Both the position numbers and the translations under genes were made by a program. Source: Gracilibacillus salitolerans (GTDB lineage Bacteria > Bacillota > Bacilli > Bacillales > Amphibacillaceae). From it: DNA of 64,000 bases. The stretch spans positions 1,240,001 to 1,304,000 of the forward strand of contig NZ_CP045915.1 in assembly GCF_009650095.1 (NCBI RefSeq), read 5' to 3'. The notes below the pieces were generated by a model. That model saw only the letters and a list, made by a program, of their open reading frames with translations. It did not search any database and was not told the DNA's origin. Shown here in pieces: positions 16,860-23,827 of this stretch (position 1 is the first letter of the stretch; each line of letters starts with the position of its first letter).

Positions 16860-17300
16860 AAATACTTACACATTAGCCTATGCAATCGTGAGACTATTTG
16901 ACACTATCGAAGGTGAGAGAAGTGAACTAGTACAGAAGTTAGGTGAGCTAATAATTATAAAAGTATTATTTGCGCGAAGTAGAAGATTAGAAATCTATTC
17001 TGATAAAGGCACGGGCTTATTATGAACAAGTCTTAGTTATTACAGTGTTTTTAAATTTGTCTGTTTGGAAAAAAGGGGATCAACGTGCACCCATAAATCA
17101 TTGCTTAGTTTATATGTATTAGGTCAATGGCAGTTATGTTTTGGAAACGCTTTATATATGAAAATTTAGTCGAATTACTGATAGAATATGGTCCGAAGCG
17201 AAAACTCTTATAACCCTGATCAACTTTTTGTTAGATTAATTATAGTGATTGTTAGAATTCCAATTATCCATGTTGTTATTTAATAAAAATAAATTGAGTA
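16860..17300. other. Intergenic stretch, no gene recognised
   Basis: About 440 bases between the divergent ATPase gene and the Zur-type promoter region. There is no supported ORF. One cre-like sequence (TTGGAAACGCTTTAT, 17141-17155) differs from the CcpA consensus at one position, but no gene start follows it closely, so its meaning is doubtful. Confidence 0.35.
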
Positions 17301-17305
17301 GTAAG

Positions 17306-17364
17306 AAGGTACCTCCTCCCAAAAAGTTAGATTTTTCACTTTATCTTTCGGGAGGAGGTACCTT
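17306..17364 (+). terminator. Strong orphan hairpin (15-bp perfect stem)
   Basis: AAGGTACCTCCTCCC pairs perfectly with GGGAGGAGGTACCTT around a 29-nt loop, and four Ts lie at the 3' edge. The right arm contains a GGAGG core and the left arm its complement. No gene ends just upstream on the plus strand, so this may terminate an unseen small transcript or insulate the promoter that follows. Confidence 0.6.
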
Positions 17365-17410
17365 TTCAAATTACACAGTTTCTTTTTAAATAATCATCAT
17401 TTACCTCGGG

Positions 17411-17433
17411 TAAAACGTAATGATTACTATTTA
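17411..17433. promoter_or_regulatory. Zur-type operator, box 1
   Basis: A 23-bp near-palindrome with core CGTAATGATTAC, matching the Bacillus zinc-repressor (Zur) box TAAATCGTAATNATTACGATTTA at all but two defined positions. Nine of 11 arm bases are symmetric. It overlaps the -35 element of the promoter at 17430-17458. Confidence 0.75.
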
Positions 17434-17458
17434 CAAAGAAAGGCAGGAGAGTTATAAT
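17430..17458 (+). promoter_or_regulatory. SigA promoter of the flavoprotein gene
   Basis: TTTACA (17430-17435), a 17-base spacer, then a perfect TATAAT (17453-17458). One Zur-type box overlaps the -35 and a second covers the expected start point, the geometry of a repressed promoter. The untranslated leader is about 100 nt. Confidence 0.8.
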
Positions 17459-17463
17459 ATCCA

Positions 17464-17486
17464 CAAAACGTAATCATTATGAATTG
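17464..17486. promoter_or_regulatory. Zur-type operator, box 2
   Basis: Second box with core AAAACGTAATCATTATGA, about five turns (53 bp centre to centre) downstream of box 1. Eight of 11 arm positions are symmetric. It covers the likely +1 region of the promoter. Confidence 0.65.
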
Positions 17487-17565
17487 TCTGTATTTTTTGT
17501 CTACCATTATTGTTATTCAACGGTGGGAGTACAGGAAGTAAAGGCAAGAAGGGGATGAAAAACTG

Positions 17566-18729
17566 GTGTATAAATGGATTATTATTGGTGGTGGGATTCA
17601 TGGATGCACAATTGCGGTTCATTTATTAAAAAGTGGGAAGGTAGAACCCAATGAACTATTAATTGTTGATCGTTATGAAAAACCTCTACACAAGTGGTCA
17701 ATGATCACAAGTAAGATAGGAATGGATTTTCTTCGCTCTCCATCTGTTCACCATATTGATCAAGACCCATTCAGTTTGCAGAATTATGCTAAAGATATGG
17801 GAGGGATAAACTCCTTTCTTGGAAGATATAAAAGACCACGATTAGATTTCTTTAATGACCACTGTTATGAATTATTAGATTCAATATCTATCCAGAATAT
17901 GTGGTATCAAGCAGAAGTGCATGATATTCGCTCGTTTAATGGCAATTGGCGTATATATACAAATCAACATAACTTCTTTGAAACGAATTATGTGGTATTA
18001 GCATTGGGTGTAAATGAACAGCCTGCATTCCCTGACTGGGCTCTCCCACTGAGAGAAAAAGAACCTGACAAGGTAAAACATATTTTTGAGGAAGAGGCAG
18101 AAGTAAAGCAAGAAGTTGGCGATGTTTGTATTATAGGTGGTGGAATCTCAGCAGCACATTTAGCAACAAAATTATGTGCCATAACAAATGGAAAAGTCAC
18201 ATTAGTAAAGCGACATCCTTTTAGAATTCATGATTTTGACAGTGATCCGGGTTGGTTAGGACCTAAGCGTTTAGCCAAATACAACAAAGTATCAAATTTT
18301 ACTAAACGTCGATCCATTATTAATAAGGCTCGACTCCGGGGATCAATTCCACGAAATATGTTTTTAAAATTAAAGAAATGCCAAGCTGATCATCGATTAG
18401 AGGTTATTGATGATGAAGTCAAAACTGCTTCTTATTATGACGGTGAAATTCGTTTATCTTTTGCAAAATATGACTCACGAAAGTTCTCTTGTATTTGGTT
18501 AGCTACAGGTTCGCAAGCTAGGATTCCGGAAAAACAATTAATGGATAAATTGATTGTAAATGAAAATTTACCATGTGCTTCGTGTGGATTTCCGATAGTA
18601 AATAAGCAATTAGAATGGAAAAAAGGCTTGTATGTTTCTGGTGCATTGGCAGAATTGGAGGTTGGCCCAGTTGCACATAATATTTCTGGGGCTAGGAAGG
18701 CGGCCGTTAAATTAGCGGGGTTAGCTTAA
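17566..18729 (+). CDS. FAD/NAD(P)-binding monooxygenase-like flavoprotein, probably zinc-regulated
   Basis: Cytoplasmic protein of 387 residues with two dinucleotide-binding motifs: IIIGGGIHGCTIAVHLL at the N-terminus for FAD, and CIIGGGISAAHLA near residue 187 for NAD(P)H. This layout resembles the lysine/ornithine N-hydroxylase and flavin monooxygenase families, but the closest subgroup is one usually annotated only as FAD/NAD(P)-binding protein. A CxxC pair, Cys337 and Cys340 (PCASCGFP), near the C-terminus could be redox active or bind metal. GTG 17566 follows GAAGGGGA at 11 bases. Two Zur-type boxes sit on its promoter, so expression is expected under zinc starvation. A role in zinc-sparing metabolism or metallophore chemistry is inference. 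Confidence 0.75.
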   Translation: MYKWIIIGGGIHGCTIAVHLLKSGKVEPNELLIVDRYEKPLHKWSMITSKIGMDFLRSPSVHHIDQDPFSLQNYAKDMGGINSFLGRYKRPRLDFFNDHCYELLDSISIQNMWYQAEVHDIRSFNGNWRIYTNQHNFFETNYVVLALGVNEQPAFPDWALPLREKEPDKVKHIFEEEAEVKQEVGDVCIIGGGISAAHLATKLCAITNGKVTLVKRHPFRIHDFDSDPGWLGPKRLAKYNKVSNFTKRRSIINKARLRGSIPRNMFLKLKKCQADHRLEVIDDEVKTASYYDGEIRLSFAKYDSRKFSCIWLATGSQARIPEKQLMDKLIVNENLPCASCGFPIVNKQLEWKKGLYVSGALAELEVGPVAHNISGARKAAVKLAGLA

Positions 18730-18890
18730 ATGTGAGATTGGAAAATCAAAACGATAAAGTGAAGAGCAACAGAACTAGCAGTGCCCTTGTGTAATAGGGC
18801 GAAGAATTTTATGTAACACTATTAAACTTTAATGGGTGTTTAAATCAAGCTAATACCAACATTAATGATACCAAATACTAAACTTGAAAC

Positions 18891-18922
18891 AAAAAAGACA
18901 GGATGATAAAATTCCTGTTTTT
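18891..18922. terminator. Bidirectional terminator
   Basis: ACAGGA / TCCTGT stem flanked by an A run on the left and a T run on the right (AAAAAAG and TTTTTTCT), so it can work on both strands. It ends the flavoprotein transcript. The remainder of 18730-19110 holds no supported gene. Confidence 0.7.
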
Positions 18923-19143
18923 TCTGTTTTTACTTTCTTCTTCATTGTAAACCTCCAGCGTAAATGAATGTAAATTAATTCTCTAGCACGGATAAATGGG
19001 TTAGGCTAGATATAGATCGTTTTTTGCAAGTATGTGACTATAGGAGAGTATTGTAGGTCTGTTTAATTGTGTAAAACCTTTATTCTTTCGACGTTATATA
19101 ACATTTATATTTACCCATAAAGAATGTATGTTCTTATGTAATG

Positions 19144-19152
19144 TGCTATACT
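19144..19152 (+). promoter_or_regulatory. Extended -10 promoter of the type I toxin mRNA
   Basis: TGCTATACT is an extended -10 (TG, one base, TATACT). The -35 region is poor, as is common with extended -10 promoters. The expected start is near 19159, giving a leader of about 60 nt before the toxin ORF. Confidence 0.6.
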
Positions 19153-19221
19153 GAATAAGGATAATGTTCTTTTAGGGTAAGGTCGGCTATTCCCTTGATG
19201 AAAGGGGGTAGTCTTGCGAGT

Positions 19222-19311
19222 ATGTATGAGAGTTTTATGGTACTGTTTCGATTCGGTACCTTCTTGATTGCACTGCTCGCATTGATCGTTTCTTTGATCA
19301 ATAGAAAATAG
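19222..19311 (+). CDS. Type I toxin, holin-like (TxpA/BsrG/YonT-type) small hydrophobic peptide
   Basis: A 29-residue peptide, too short for most ORF callers. It starts MYESFMVLFRFGTFLIALLA, continues as a hydrophobic helix and ends in the charged tail NRK. This is the pattern of the putative holin-like toxin family (Hol_Tox) of Firmicutes type I toxin-antitoxin systems: MxxxESxMxMxxFGxFxIALL, a single membrane helix, and a short basic end. Such toxins insert in the membrane when the antisense RNA is lost. The ribosome site AAAGGGGG lies 13 bases upstream. The mRNA 3' end overlaps a convergent antisense RNA with its own good promoter. Two decayed copies of this locus lie near 34.5 and 35.8 kb. 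Confidence 0.8.
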   Translation: MYESFMVLFRFGTFLIALLALIVSLINRK

Positions 19312-19405
19312 ACCTCCCTATTTGCCCAACAAGTAACTAGGAGAGGTCTATCAACATCCCTCTGGGGGAACCGCTTATCTATAACCCGTAGTGATCGCTA
19401 CGGGT
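19301..19405 (-). ncRNA. Antisense antitoxin RNA (RatA-like) of the type I toxin
   Basis: Predicted RNA of about 100 nt transcribed against the 3' part of the toxin mRNA. It begins about 7 bases after the minus-strand -10 and ends at the hairpin AGACCTC...GAGGTCT (19310-19349), which on this strand is followed by TATTTTCT. The segment AAGCGG-TCCCCCAGAGGGAT is conserved in the second copy at 35.7 kb, which supports a structured RNA. Overlap with the toxin mRNA is about 95 nt. Confidence 0.7.
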
Positions 19406-19412
19406 TATTTAG
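19381..19412 (+). terminator. Terminator of the toxin mRNA
   Basis: Perfect 11-bp stem ATAACCCGTAG / CTACGGGTTAT followed by TTTAG. It lies inside the 5' end of the antisense RNA. Confidence 0.7.
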
Positions 19413-19439
19413 TATATGCATTGCTCGTTTTTATTGTAA
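19411..19439 (-). promoter_or_regulatory. SigA promoter of the antisense antitoxin RNA
   Basis: On the minus strand: TTACAA (19434-19439), a 17-base spacer, then TATACT (19411-19416). Spacing is exact and both hexamers are near consensus, stronger than the toxin promoter, as expected for an antitoxin RNA. Confidence 0.75.
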
Positions 19440-19527
19440 CATAATCTGTGAGAATTTGTGAATTGTGTTGTGTAAAAGAGTTTCATATAGATTTATATCA
19501 AAAATTTTTTAAATAAAGGATGTTACG

Positions 19528-19854
19528 ATGCCAACTTACAATAAGCTAGTACGTGATAAAATACCAGAAATTTTAGAGAAGAATAACTTAGCATATCGTT
19601 TGAAACATTTAGATAAAGACCAATTCCATACAGCAATACAGGAAAAATTTCAAGAAGAGTGGACGGAGTATCAACAGGCAGTGAATAATGAGGAAGCTGT
19701 TGAGGAGTTAGCTGATTTATTGGAAGTGATCTTCGCTATGACAGAAATACATGGAAGAACGAAAGAGGAATTATTAGCTGTAAGACAAAGGAAGTTTATA
19801 GATAGAGGTGGATTTTATCAAAAGTGTTATTTGCTTGAAGTAGAAGATAAGTAA
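19528..19854 (+). CDS. MazG-like nucleoside triphosphate pyrophosphohydrolase
   Basis: Small all-alpha NTP pyrophosphohydrolase of 108 residues, from the single-domain group related to MazG and phosphoribosyl-ATP pyrophosphatase. The opening TYNKLVRDKIPEILEKN is characteristic of this group. The Mg2+-binding residues are in EEWTEYQQA and EELADLLEVI (the ExxE...ExxD pattern). Such enzymes hydrolyse non-canonical or excess NTPs to NMP plus pyrophosphate, often as house-cleaning. Monocistronic, between the toxin-antitoxin locus and the inositol operon. ATG follows a modest AAAGGATG site. Confidence 0.85.
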   Translation: MPTYNKLVRDKIPEILEKNNLAYRLKHLDKDQFHTAIQEKFQEEWTEYQQAVNNEEAVEELADLLEVIFAMTEIHGRTKEELLAVRQRKFIDRGGFYQKCYLLEVEDK

Positions 19855-19914
19855 TAATCCGCACTGTGGGTTATTTAGATTTAGCAAAATTTATAAGTTA
19901 GATGGAAATAAATA

Positions 19915-19943
19915 TTGACTATAAAATAATATAATATTATGAT
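19915..19943 (+). promoter_or_regulatory. SigA promoter of the inositol operon
   Basis: TTGACT (19915-19920), 17-base spacer, TATGAT (19938-19943). The expected start near 19950 lies inside the first LacI-type operator. Confidence 0.75.
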
Positions 19944-19947
19944 GGTA

Positions 19948-19965
19948 TTAGTTAAGCGCTTTCTC
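19948..19965. promoter_or_regulatory. LacI-family operator, iol site 1
   Basis: TTAGTTAAGCGCTTTCTC, with the GCGC centre typical of LacI-family sites. It covers the start point of the iol promoter. One of five related sites (19948, 20017, 21905, 29392, 29589), probably bound by the LacI-family regulator at 28349. Confidence 0.75.
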
Positions 19966-20016
19966 TAAAGAGAAGTATAGGACATTTTATGACAATTTTT
20001 TAAAAGGTAATCATTA

Positions 20017-20034
20017 AAAGTTAAGCGTTTTCTT
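20017..20034. promoter_or_regulatory. LacI-family operator, iol site 2
   Basis: AAAGTTAAGCGTTTTCTT, 69 bp downstream of site 1 and in the same orientation, between the promoter and iolG. It could support looping or act as a roadblock. Confidence 0.65.
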
Positions 20035-20075
20035 CATGTGAGTTGTCGTTTATTTTCTAAAAAGGAGTACACGTT

Positions 20076-21083
20076 ATGGCAGATATGACAATTGGAATTA
20101 TAGGAGCAGGAAGGATCGGACAGTTACATGCTGAACATATTTTAAGTACGCCTTCCATAGAGTTAAAAGGAATTTGTGATATTAATACTGGTCATTTAAA
20201 AGGAACGTTTATTGAAAAGAATGTTTCGATCATTACAAAAGATCCTTCTATTCTAATAGAAGACGAAGAAATTGATGCAATCTTTATTTGTTCCTCCACT
20301 GACACGCATTGTTATTATATTGAAAAGTGTGCACTGGCAGGAAAACACATATTTTGTGAGAAACCAATCAGTTTCAGTTTGGAAGAAACAAAAGCTGCTC
20401 TTAGAATAGTAGAAGAAGCAGGAGTGAAATTGCAAATTGGTTTTAACAGAAGGTTTGATACGCATTTTAGAAAAATATATCAAACAATACAAGATGGAAA
20501 AATTGGAAAAACACATATCATTAAAATTACATCACGTGATCCTGAACCACCAAATGAAGAGTATATCAAGTCATCAGGTGGTATGTTCTTTGATATGACT
20601 ATCCATGATTTTGATATGATTAGATATTTATCATCAAGTGAAGTGAAGATGGTATCCGTAGCTACTGCTAATCTAGTCGATCCATGTTTTGAAAAATATG
20701 ATGATGTAGATACGGCAATAATTACATTAACTTTTGAAGACGGCACATTAGCAACTATTGATAACAGCAGGCAAGCGGTATATGGATATGACCAACGAAT
20801 CGAAGTTTTCGGGGAAAAGGGATTGGTTATGGCTGAAAATGAAAGGACTTCAAATATCCAGATAGCAACAAAAGAATCCGTTACACTTGATCATCCTAAG
20901 TATTTTTTTCTAGATAGGTACAAAGCTGCTTTTCAAAAGGAGATTCAAGAGTTTGCACAAGCAATTATCAATCATGAACCGCTGACATGTACTGGTGAAG
21001 ACGGACTTCAAGCCCAAAAACTAGCAATTGCAACAAAAAAAGCATGGAAAGAGAAGCGTTCTGTTTCACTAAATGAAATTTAA
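20076..21083 (+). CDS. iolG: Inositol 2-dehydrogenase family protein
   Basis: NAD-dependent dehydrogenase of the Gfo/Idh/MocA family, 335 residues. Oxidises myo-inositol to 2-keto-myo-inositol (scyllo-inosose), the first step of inositol catabolism. The N-terminal Rossmann domain has IGIIGAGRIGQLHAEHI; the catalytic-region motif is CEKPIS with the conserved Lys, and the C-terminal domain carries GGMFFDMTIHDFDMIRYL with the HDFD motif. Strong ribosome site AAAAGGAG. It is the first gene of an operon in the order G-B-C-J-A-D-E, which differs from B. subtilis (A to J). Family membership is certain; inositol specificity rests on the operon. Confidence 0.9.
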   Translation: MADMTIGIIGAGRIGQLHAEHILSTPSIELKGICDINTGHLKGTFIEKNVSIITKDPSILIEDEEIDAIFICSSTDTHCYYIEKCALAGKHIFCEKPISFSLEETKAALRIVEEAGVKLQIGFNRRFDTHFRKIYQTIQDGKIGKTHIIKITSRDPEPPNEEYIKSSGGMFFDMTIHDFDMIRYLSSSEVKMVSVATANLVDPCFEKYDDVDTAIITLTFEDGTLATIDNSRQAVYGYDQRIEVFGEKGLVMAENERTSNIQIATKESVTLDHPKYFFLDRYKAAFQKEIQEFAQAIINHEPLTCTGEDGLQAQKLAIATKKAWKEKRSVSLNEI

Positions 21084-21100
21084 AAAGGAGGAATTCATCC

Positions 21101-21898
21101 ATGTCGTCATTGTTACAAAAACCACATCAGAGAGATATTGAGGGGAATGTAATTAAGGTCGATCCCGAATCAGCAGGCTGGAAATACGTAGGTTTTGAAG
21201 TGTATCAGCTTGGCAAAGGGGAGAAGCTTAGCAAAAAAACAAATAATAATGAAGTTTGTATTGTTATTTTAAGTGGAAAGGCTAATATTCAAACCAATGA
21301 CAGAAGTTTCTTCGATATTGGTCAAAGGATGAGTGTATTTGAGAAAATTCCACCTTTTTCCGTATACGTACCTAATCAAAATCAATATGCAATCGAAGCA
21401 ATAACAAATTTGGAAATTGCTATTTGTTTAGCTCCAGGGAAATCCAGTTATCAAACTAGGTTAATAGAACCGAAGGATGTAGGTCAAGAAGACAGGGGTT
21501 CAGGTAAAATGAGTAGAAAAATTCACAATATTTTGCCTGAACAAAAAGAAGCCGACAGTTTATTAGTTGTAGAAGTATTCACACCTGATGGTAACACGTC
21601 AAGTTATCCTCCACATAAACATGATCAGGATAATTTGCCAGAGGAATCTTATTTAGAAGAAACCTATTATCATAAGGTAAATCCGCAACAAGGGTTTGTA
21701 TTTCAACGCGTTTATAATGATGAAAGAAGCTTGAATGAAACAATGAGTGTAGAGAATGGCGATGTAGTACTTGTTCCGGAAGGGTATCATCCAGTGTCTT
21801 GTGTACCCGGTTATGAGTCTTATTATTTAAATGTAATGGCAGGACCTGTGAGAACATGGAAGTTTCATAACGATAAGGATCATGAGTGGTTATTTTGA
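21101..21898 (+). CDS. iolB: 5-deoxy-glucuronate isomerase
   Basis: Bicupin isomerase, 265 residues, that converts 5-deoxy-D-glucuronate to 2-deoxy-5-keto-D-gluconate in inositol breakdown. The metal-binding cupin motif SSYPPHKHDQDNLPEESYLEE supplies the His and Glu ligands, and GDVVLVPEGYHPV a further His; the ending GPVRTWKFHNDKDHEWL is typical of IolB. It follows iolG by 17 bases with AAAAGGAGG as ribosome site. Confidence 0.95.
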   Translation: MSSLLQKPHQRDIEGNVIKVDPESAGWKYVGFEVYQLGKGEKLSKKTNNNEVCIVILSGKANIQTNDRSFFDIGQRMSVFEKIPPFSVYVPNQNQYAIEAITNLEIAICLAPGKSSYQTRLIEPKDVGQEDRGSGKMSRKIHNILPEQKEADSLLVVEVFTPDGNTSSYPPHKHDQDNLPEESYLEETYYHKVNPQQGFVFQRVYNDERSLNETMSVENGDVVLVPEGYHPVSCVPGYESYYLNVMAGPVRTWKFHNDKDHEWLF

Positions 21899-21904
21899 TG
21901 CTTT

Positions 21905-21922
21905 TTAGTTAAGCGCTTTATT
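21905..21922. promoter_or_regulatory. LacI-family operator inside the iol operon
   Basis: TTAGTTAAGCGCTTTATT in the 40-bp gap between iolB and iolC. The first 15 bases equal site 1. An internal operator suggests a roadblock or an internal promoter for iolC and later genes, though no strong promoter was seen. Confidence 0.6.
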
Positions 21923-21938
21923 TTAGAGGAGGCTAAAT

Positions 21939-22940
21939 ATGTATAATTTAGATTTTAAGTCGGACCGTTCCATGGATTTAGTAGGTATAGGTAGACTCTG
22001 TATCGATTTAAATGCTGATCAATTTAATCGTCCGATGGAAGAAACAACTTCTTTTACAAAATATGTAGGTGGATCACCAGCCAATATAGCAATCGGAGCA
22101 GCGAGACTTGGGTTGAGAAGCGGATTTATTGGCAAAGTTTCGGATGATCAAATGGGGCGTTTTATTCAGCAATATTTACAGAAAAACAATATAGATGTGA
22201 ATGGAGTTTCCGTCGATGATACAGGGGCAGTGACAGGTTTGGCATTTACGGAAATTAAAAGTCCAGAGAATTGTAGTATTTTAATGTATCGAGATAATGT
22301 TGCTGATTTAAAGCTAGATACAACGAATGTATCGGAAGATTATATCCAACAATCTAAAGCTTTATTAATATCAGGCACCGCATTGGCTGCAAGTCCATCT
22401 AGAGAAGCTGTTTTTCTTGCTTTGGATTACGCTAAAAAGCATGGAGTGATCGTCTTTTTTGACTTAGACTACCGGGCATATAGCTGGAATAATGATAAGG
22501 AAACGGCGGTATATTATAATCTCGTAGCCGAAAAATGCGACGTTATCATAGGTACTAGAGAAGAGTTTGATATGATGGAGCAATTTGAGAATTTTAGCCA
22601 AGATGATCATAAAACAGCAAATAAATGGTTTGATTATTCAGCAGAAATCGTCGTGATTAAACATGGTTCTGAGGGATCTATTGCCTATACTAAAGAAGGG
22701 CAGACAGAGCGAAGTGGGATATTCAAAACGAAAGTATTAAAAACATTTGGAGCAGGAGATGCCTATGCTTCATCGTTTATATACGGTTTAATGAACGGTT
22801 GGGATTTGGATCAGGGGATGCAATTTGGCAGCGCTTCCGCATCTATTGTTATTTCGAAACACAGCTGTTCAGATGCGATGCCGACAGTAGAAGAAATTAA
22901 TCAATTTTTAAAGTCGGCCTCGATAAGTGAGAAGGAATGA
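21939..22940 (+). CDS. iolC: 5-dehydro-2-deoxygluconokinase
   Basis: PfkB-family sugar kinase, 333 residues, phosphorylating 2-deoxy-5-keto-gluconate with ATP. Signatures: GGSPANIAIGAARLG near residue 45 (substrate end) and FGAGDAYASSFIYGLMNGW near 270, with the catalytic Asp in GAGD. The start ATG follows AGAGGAGG. It ends 13 bp before iolJ. Confidence 0.95.
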   Translation: MYNLDFKSDRSMDLVGIGRLCIDLNADQFNRPMEETTSFTKYVGGSPANIAIGAARLGLRSGFIGKVSDDQMGRFIQQYLQKNNIDVNGVSVDDTGAVTGLAFTEIKSPENCSILMYRDNVADLKLDTTNVSEDYIQQSKALLISGTALAASPSREAVFLALDYAKKHGVIVFFDLDYRAYSWNNDKETAVYYNLVAEKCDVIIGTREEFDMMEQFENFSQDDHKTANKWFDYSAEIVVIKHGSEGSIAYTKEGQTERSGIFKTKVLKTFGAGDAYASSFIYGLMNGWDLDQGMQFGSASASIVISKHSCSDAMPTVEEINQFLKSASISEKE

Positions 22941-22953
22941 AAGTAGGTGCATT

Positions 22954-23796
22954 ATGCTAGTCACTTTAAACGATTTTTTACAGCAAGCCTTAACTAATAA
23001 GTGTGCCATTCCTGCATTTAATGTGTTTGGTTATGAAGATGCGAAAGCAGTTATTGATGCAGCCGAAGAAATGCAATCACCGGTTATTTTAGCAACTAAT
23101 AAAGTAGCCATTCACTACATGCCGATAGATGTGATTGGTGGGATGCTTGTTCAAATGGCAACGAAAGCAAGAGTACCAGTAGTTGTGCATCTTGATCATG
23201 GACAGGATTATGAGACTGTAGCACAAGCGATAGCAGCAGGGTATAGCTCCGTTATGTATGATGGTTCTGCTTTACCTTTTGAGGAGAATGCGAAAAATAC
23301 GAAAGACGTTGTAAAACTAGGCCATGCTTTCGGTGTTTCTGTGGAAGGTGAGATTGGATCTGTTGGTTATAGTGATTCAACGACTGGAAGTACTGGTTCT
23401 TTAACCGATCCGCATGAGGCAAAAGCATTTGCTGAAGAAACAAATGTTGATGCGTTAGCGGTAGCTGTTGGTACAACGCATAGGATGGAGACACAATCAG
23501 CTACCATTGAATATCACTTAATTGAGAGTATTCAAAAGTACGTTTCTGTACCACTAGTAATGCATGGCTCAACAGGTTTACCAGATAAAGATTTACAACA
23601 AATTGCAGAAATGAACTTTTGTAAAGTAAATATTGGTACAGCCATTCGTATGCGTTTTGGCAATAGTCTACGAAAGGAAATTCATGAGAAACCGAACGTG
23701 TTTGATAGGTTGGAGTTATTTAGAATACCGATGCATGAAGTAAAGCAGGAAGCCATCCACAAAATCAATTTGTTGCAGACAAACCAATTATGCTAG
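22954..23796 (+). CDS. iolJ: 6-phospho-5-dehydro-2-deoxy-gluconate aldolase (class II)
   Basis: Zn-dependent class II aldolase of the FbaA/GatY family, 280 residues, splitting the phosphorylated deoxy-keto-gluconate to dihydroxyacetone phosphate and malonic semialdehyde. Metal and catalytic motifs: [22 protein letters not shown] and [10 protein letters not shown], then NIGTAIR for phosphate binding. I chose ATG 22954 because the upstream frame to 22927 overlaps the end of iolC and the usual aldolase N-terminus ([13 protein letters not shown]) begins here. The ribosome site (AAAGTAGGTG) is moderate. Confidence 0.92.
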   Translation: MLVTLNDFLQQALTNKCAIPAFNVFGYEDAKAVIDAAEEMQSPVILATNKVAIHYMPIDVIGGMLVQMATKARVPVVVHLDHGQDYETVAQAIAAGYSSVMYDGSALPFEENAKNTKDVVKLGHAFGVSVEGEIGSVGYSDSTTGSTGSLTDPHEAKAFAEETNVDALAVAVGTTHRMETQSATIEYHLIESIQKYVSVPLVMHGSTGLPDKDLQQIAEMNFCKVNIGTAIRMRFGNSLRKEIHEKPNVFDRLELFRIPMHEVKQEAIHKINLLQTNQLC

Positions 23797-23827
23797 AAAG
23801 AAGATCGCAATTAGGGAGGAGATCTAT

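Noticed and set aside
17141..17155. cre-like sequence in the gap between the ATPase gene and the flavoprotein
   Set aside because: One mismatch to the consensus and no gene or promoter at a sensible distance; random hits are expected in AT-rich DNA.
17309..17366. Possible T-box or other riboswitch because of a GGTACC-containing hairpin
   Set aside because: No T-box sequence, no specifier loop and no downstream amino-acid gene; it is better described as an orphan hairpin.
18872..18945. Minus-strand small ORF with a strong GGAGG site that would become a membrane peptide after removal of one T in a T6 run
   Set aside because: It overlaps the bidirectional terminator hairpin and its T run, so the apparent frame is probably chance; no antisense partner or family match was seen.
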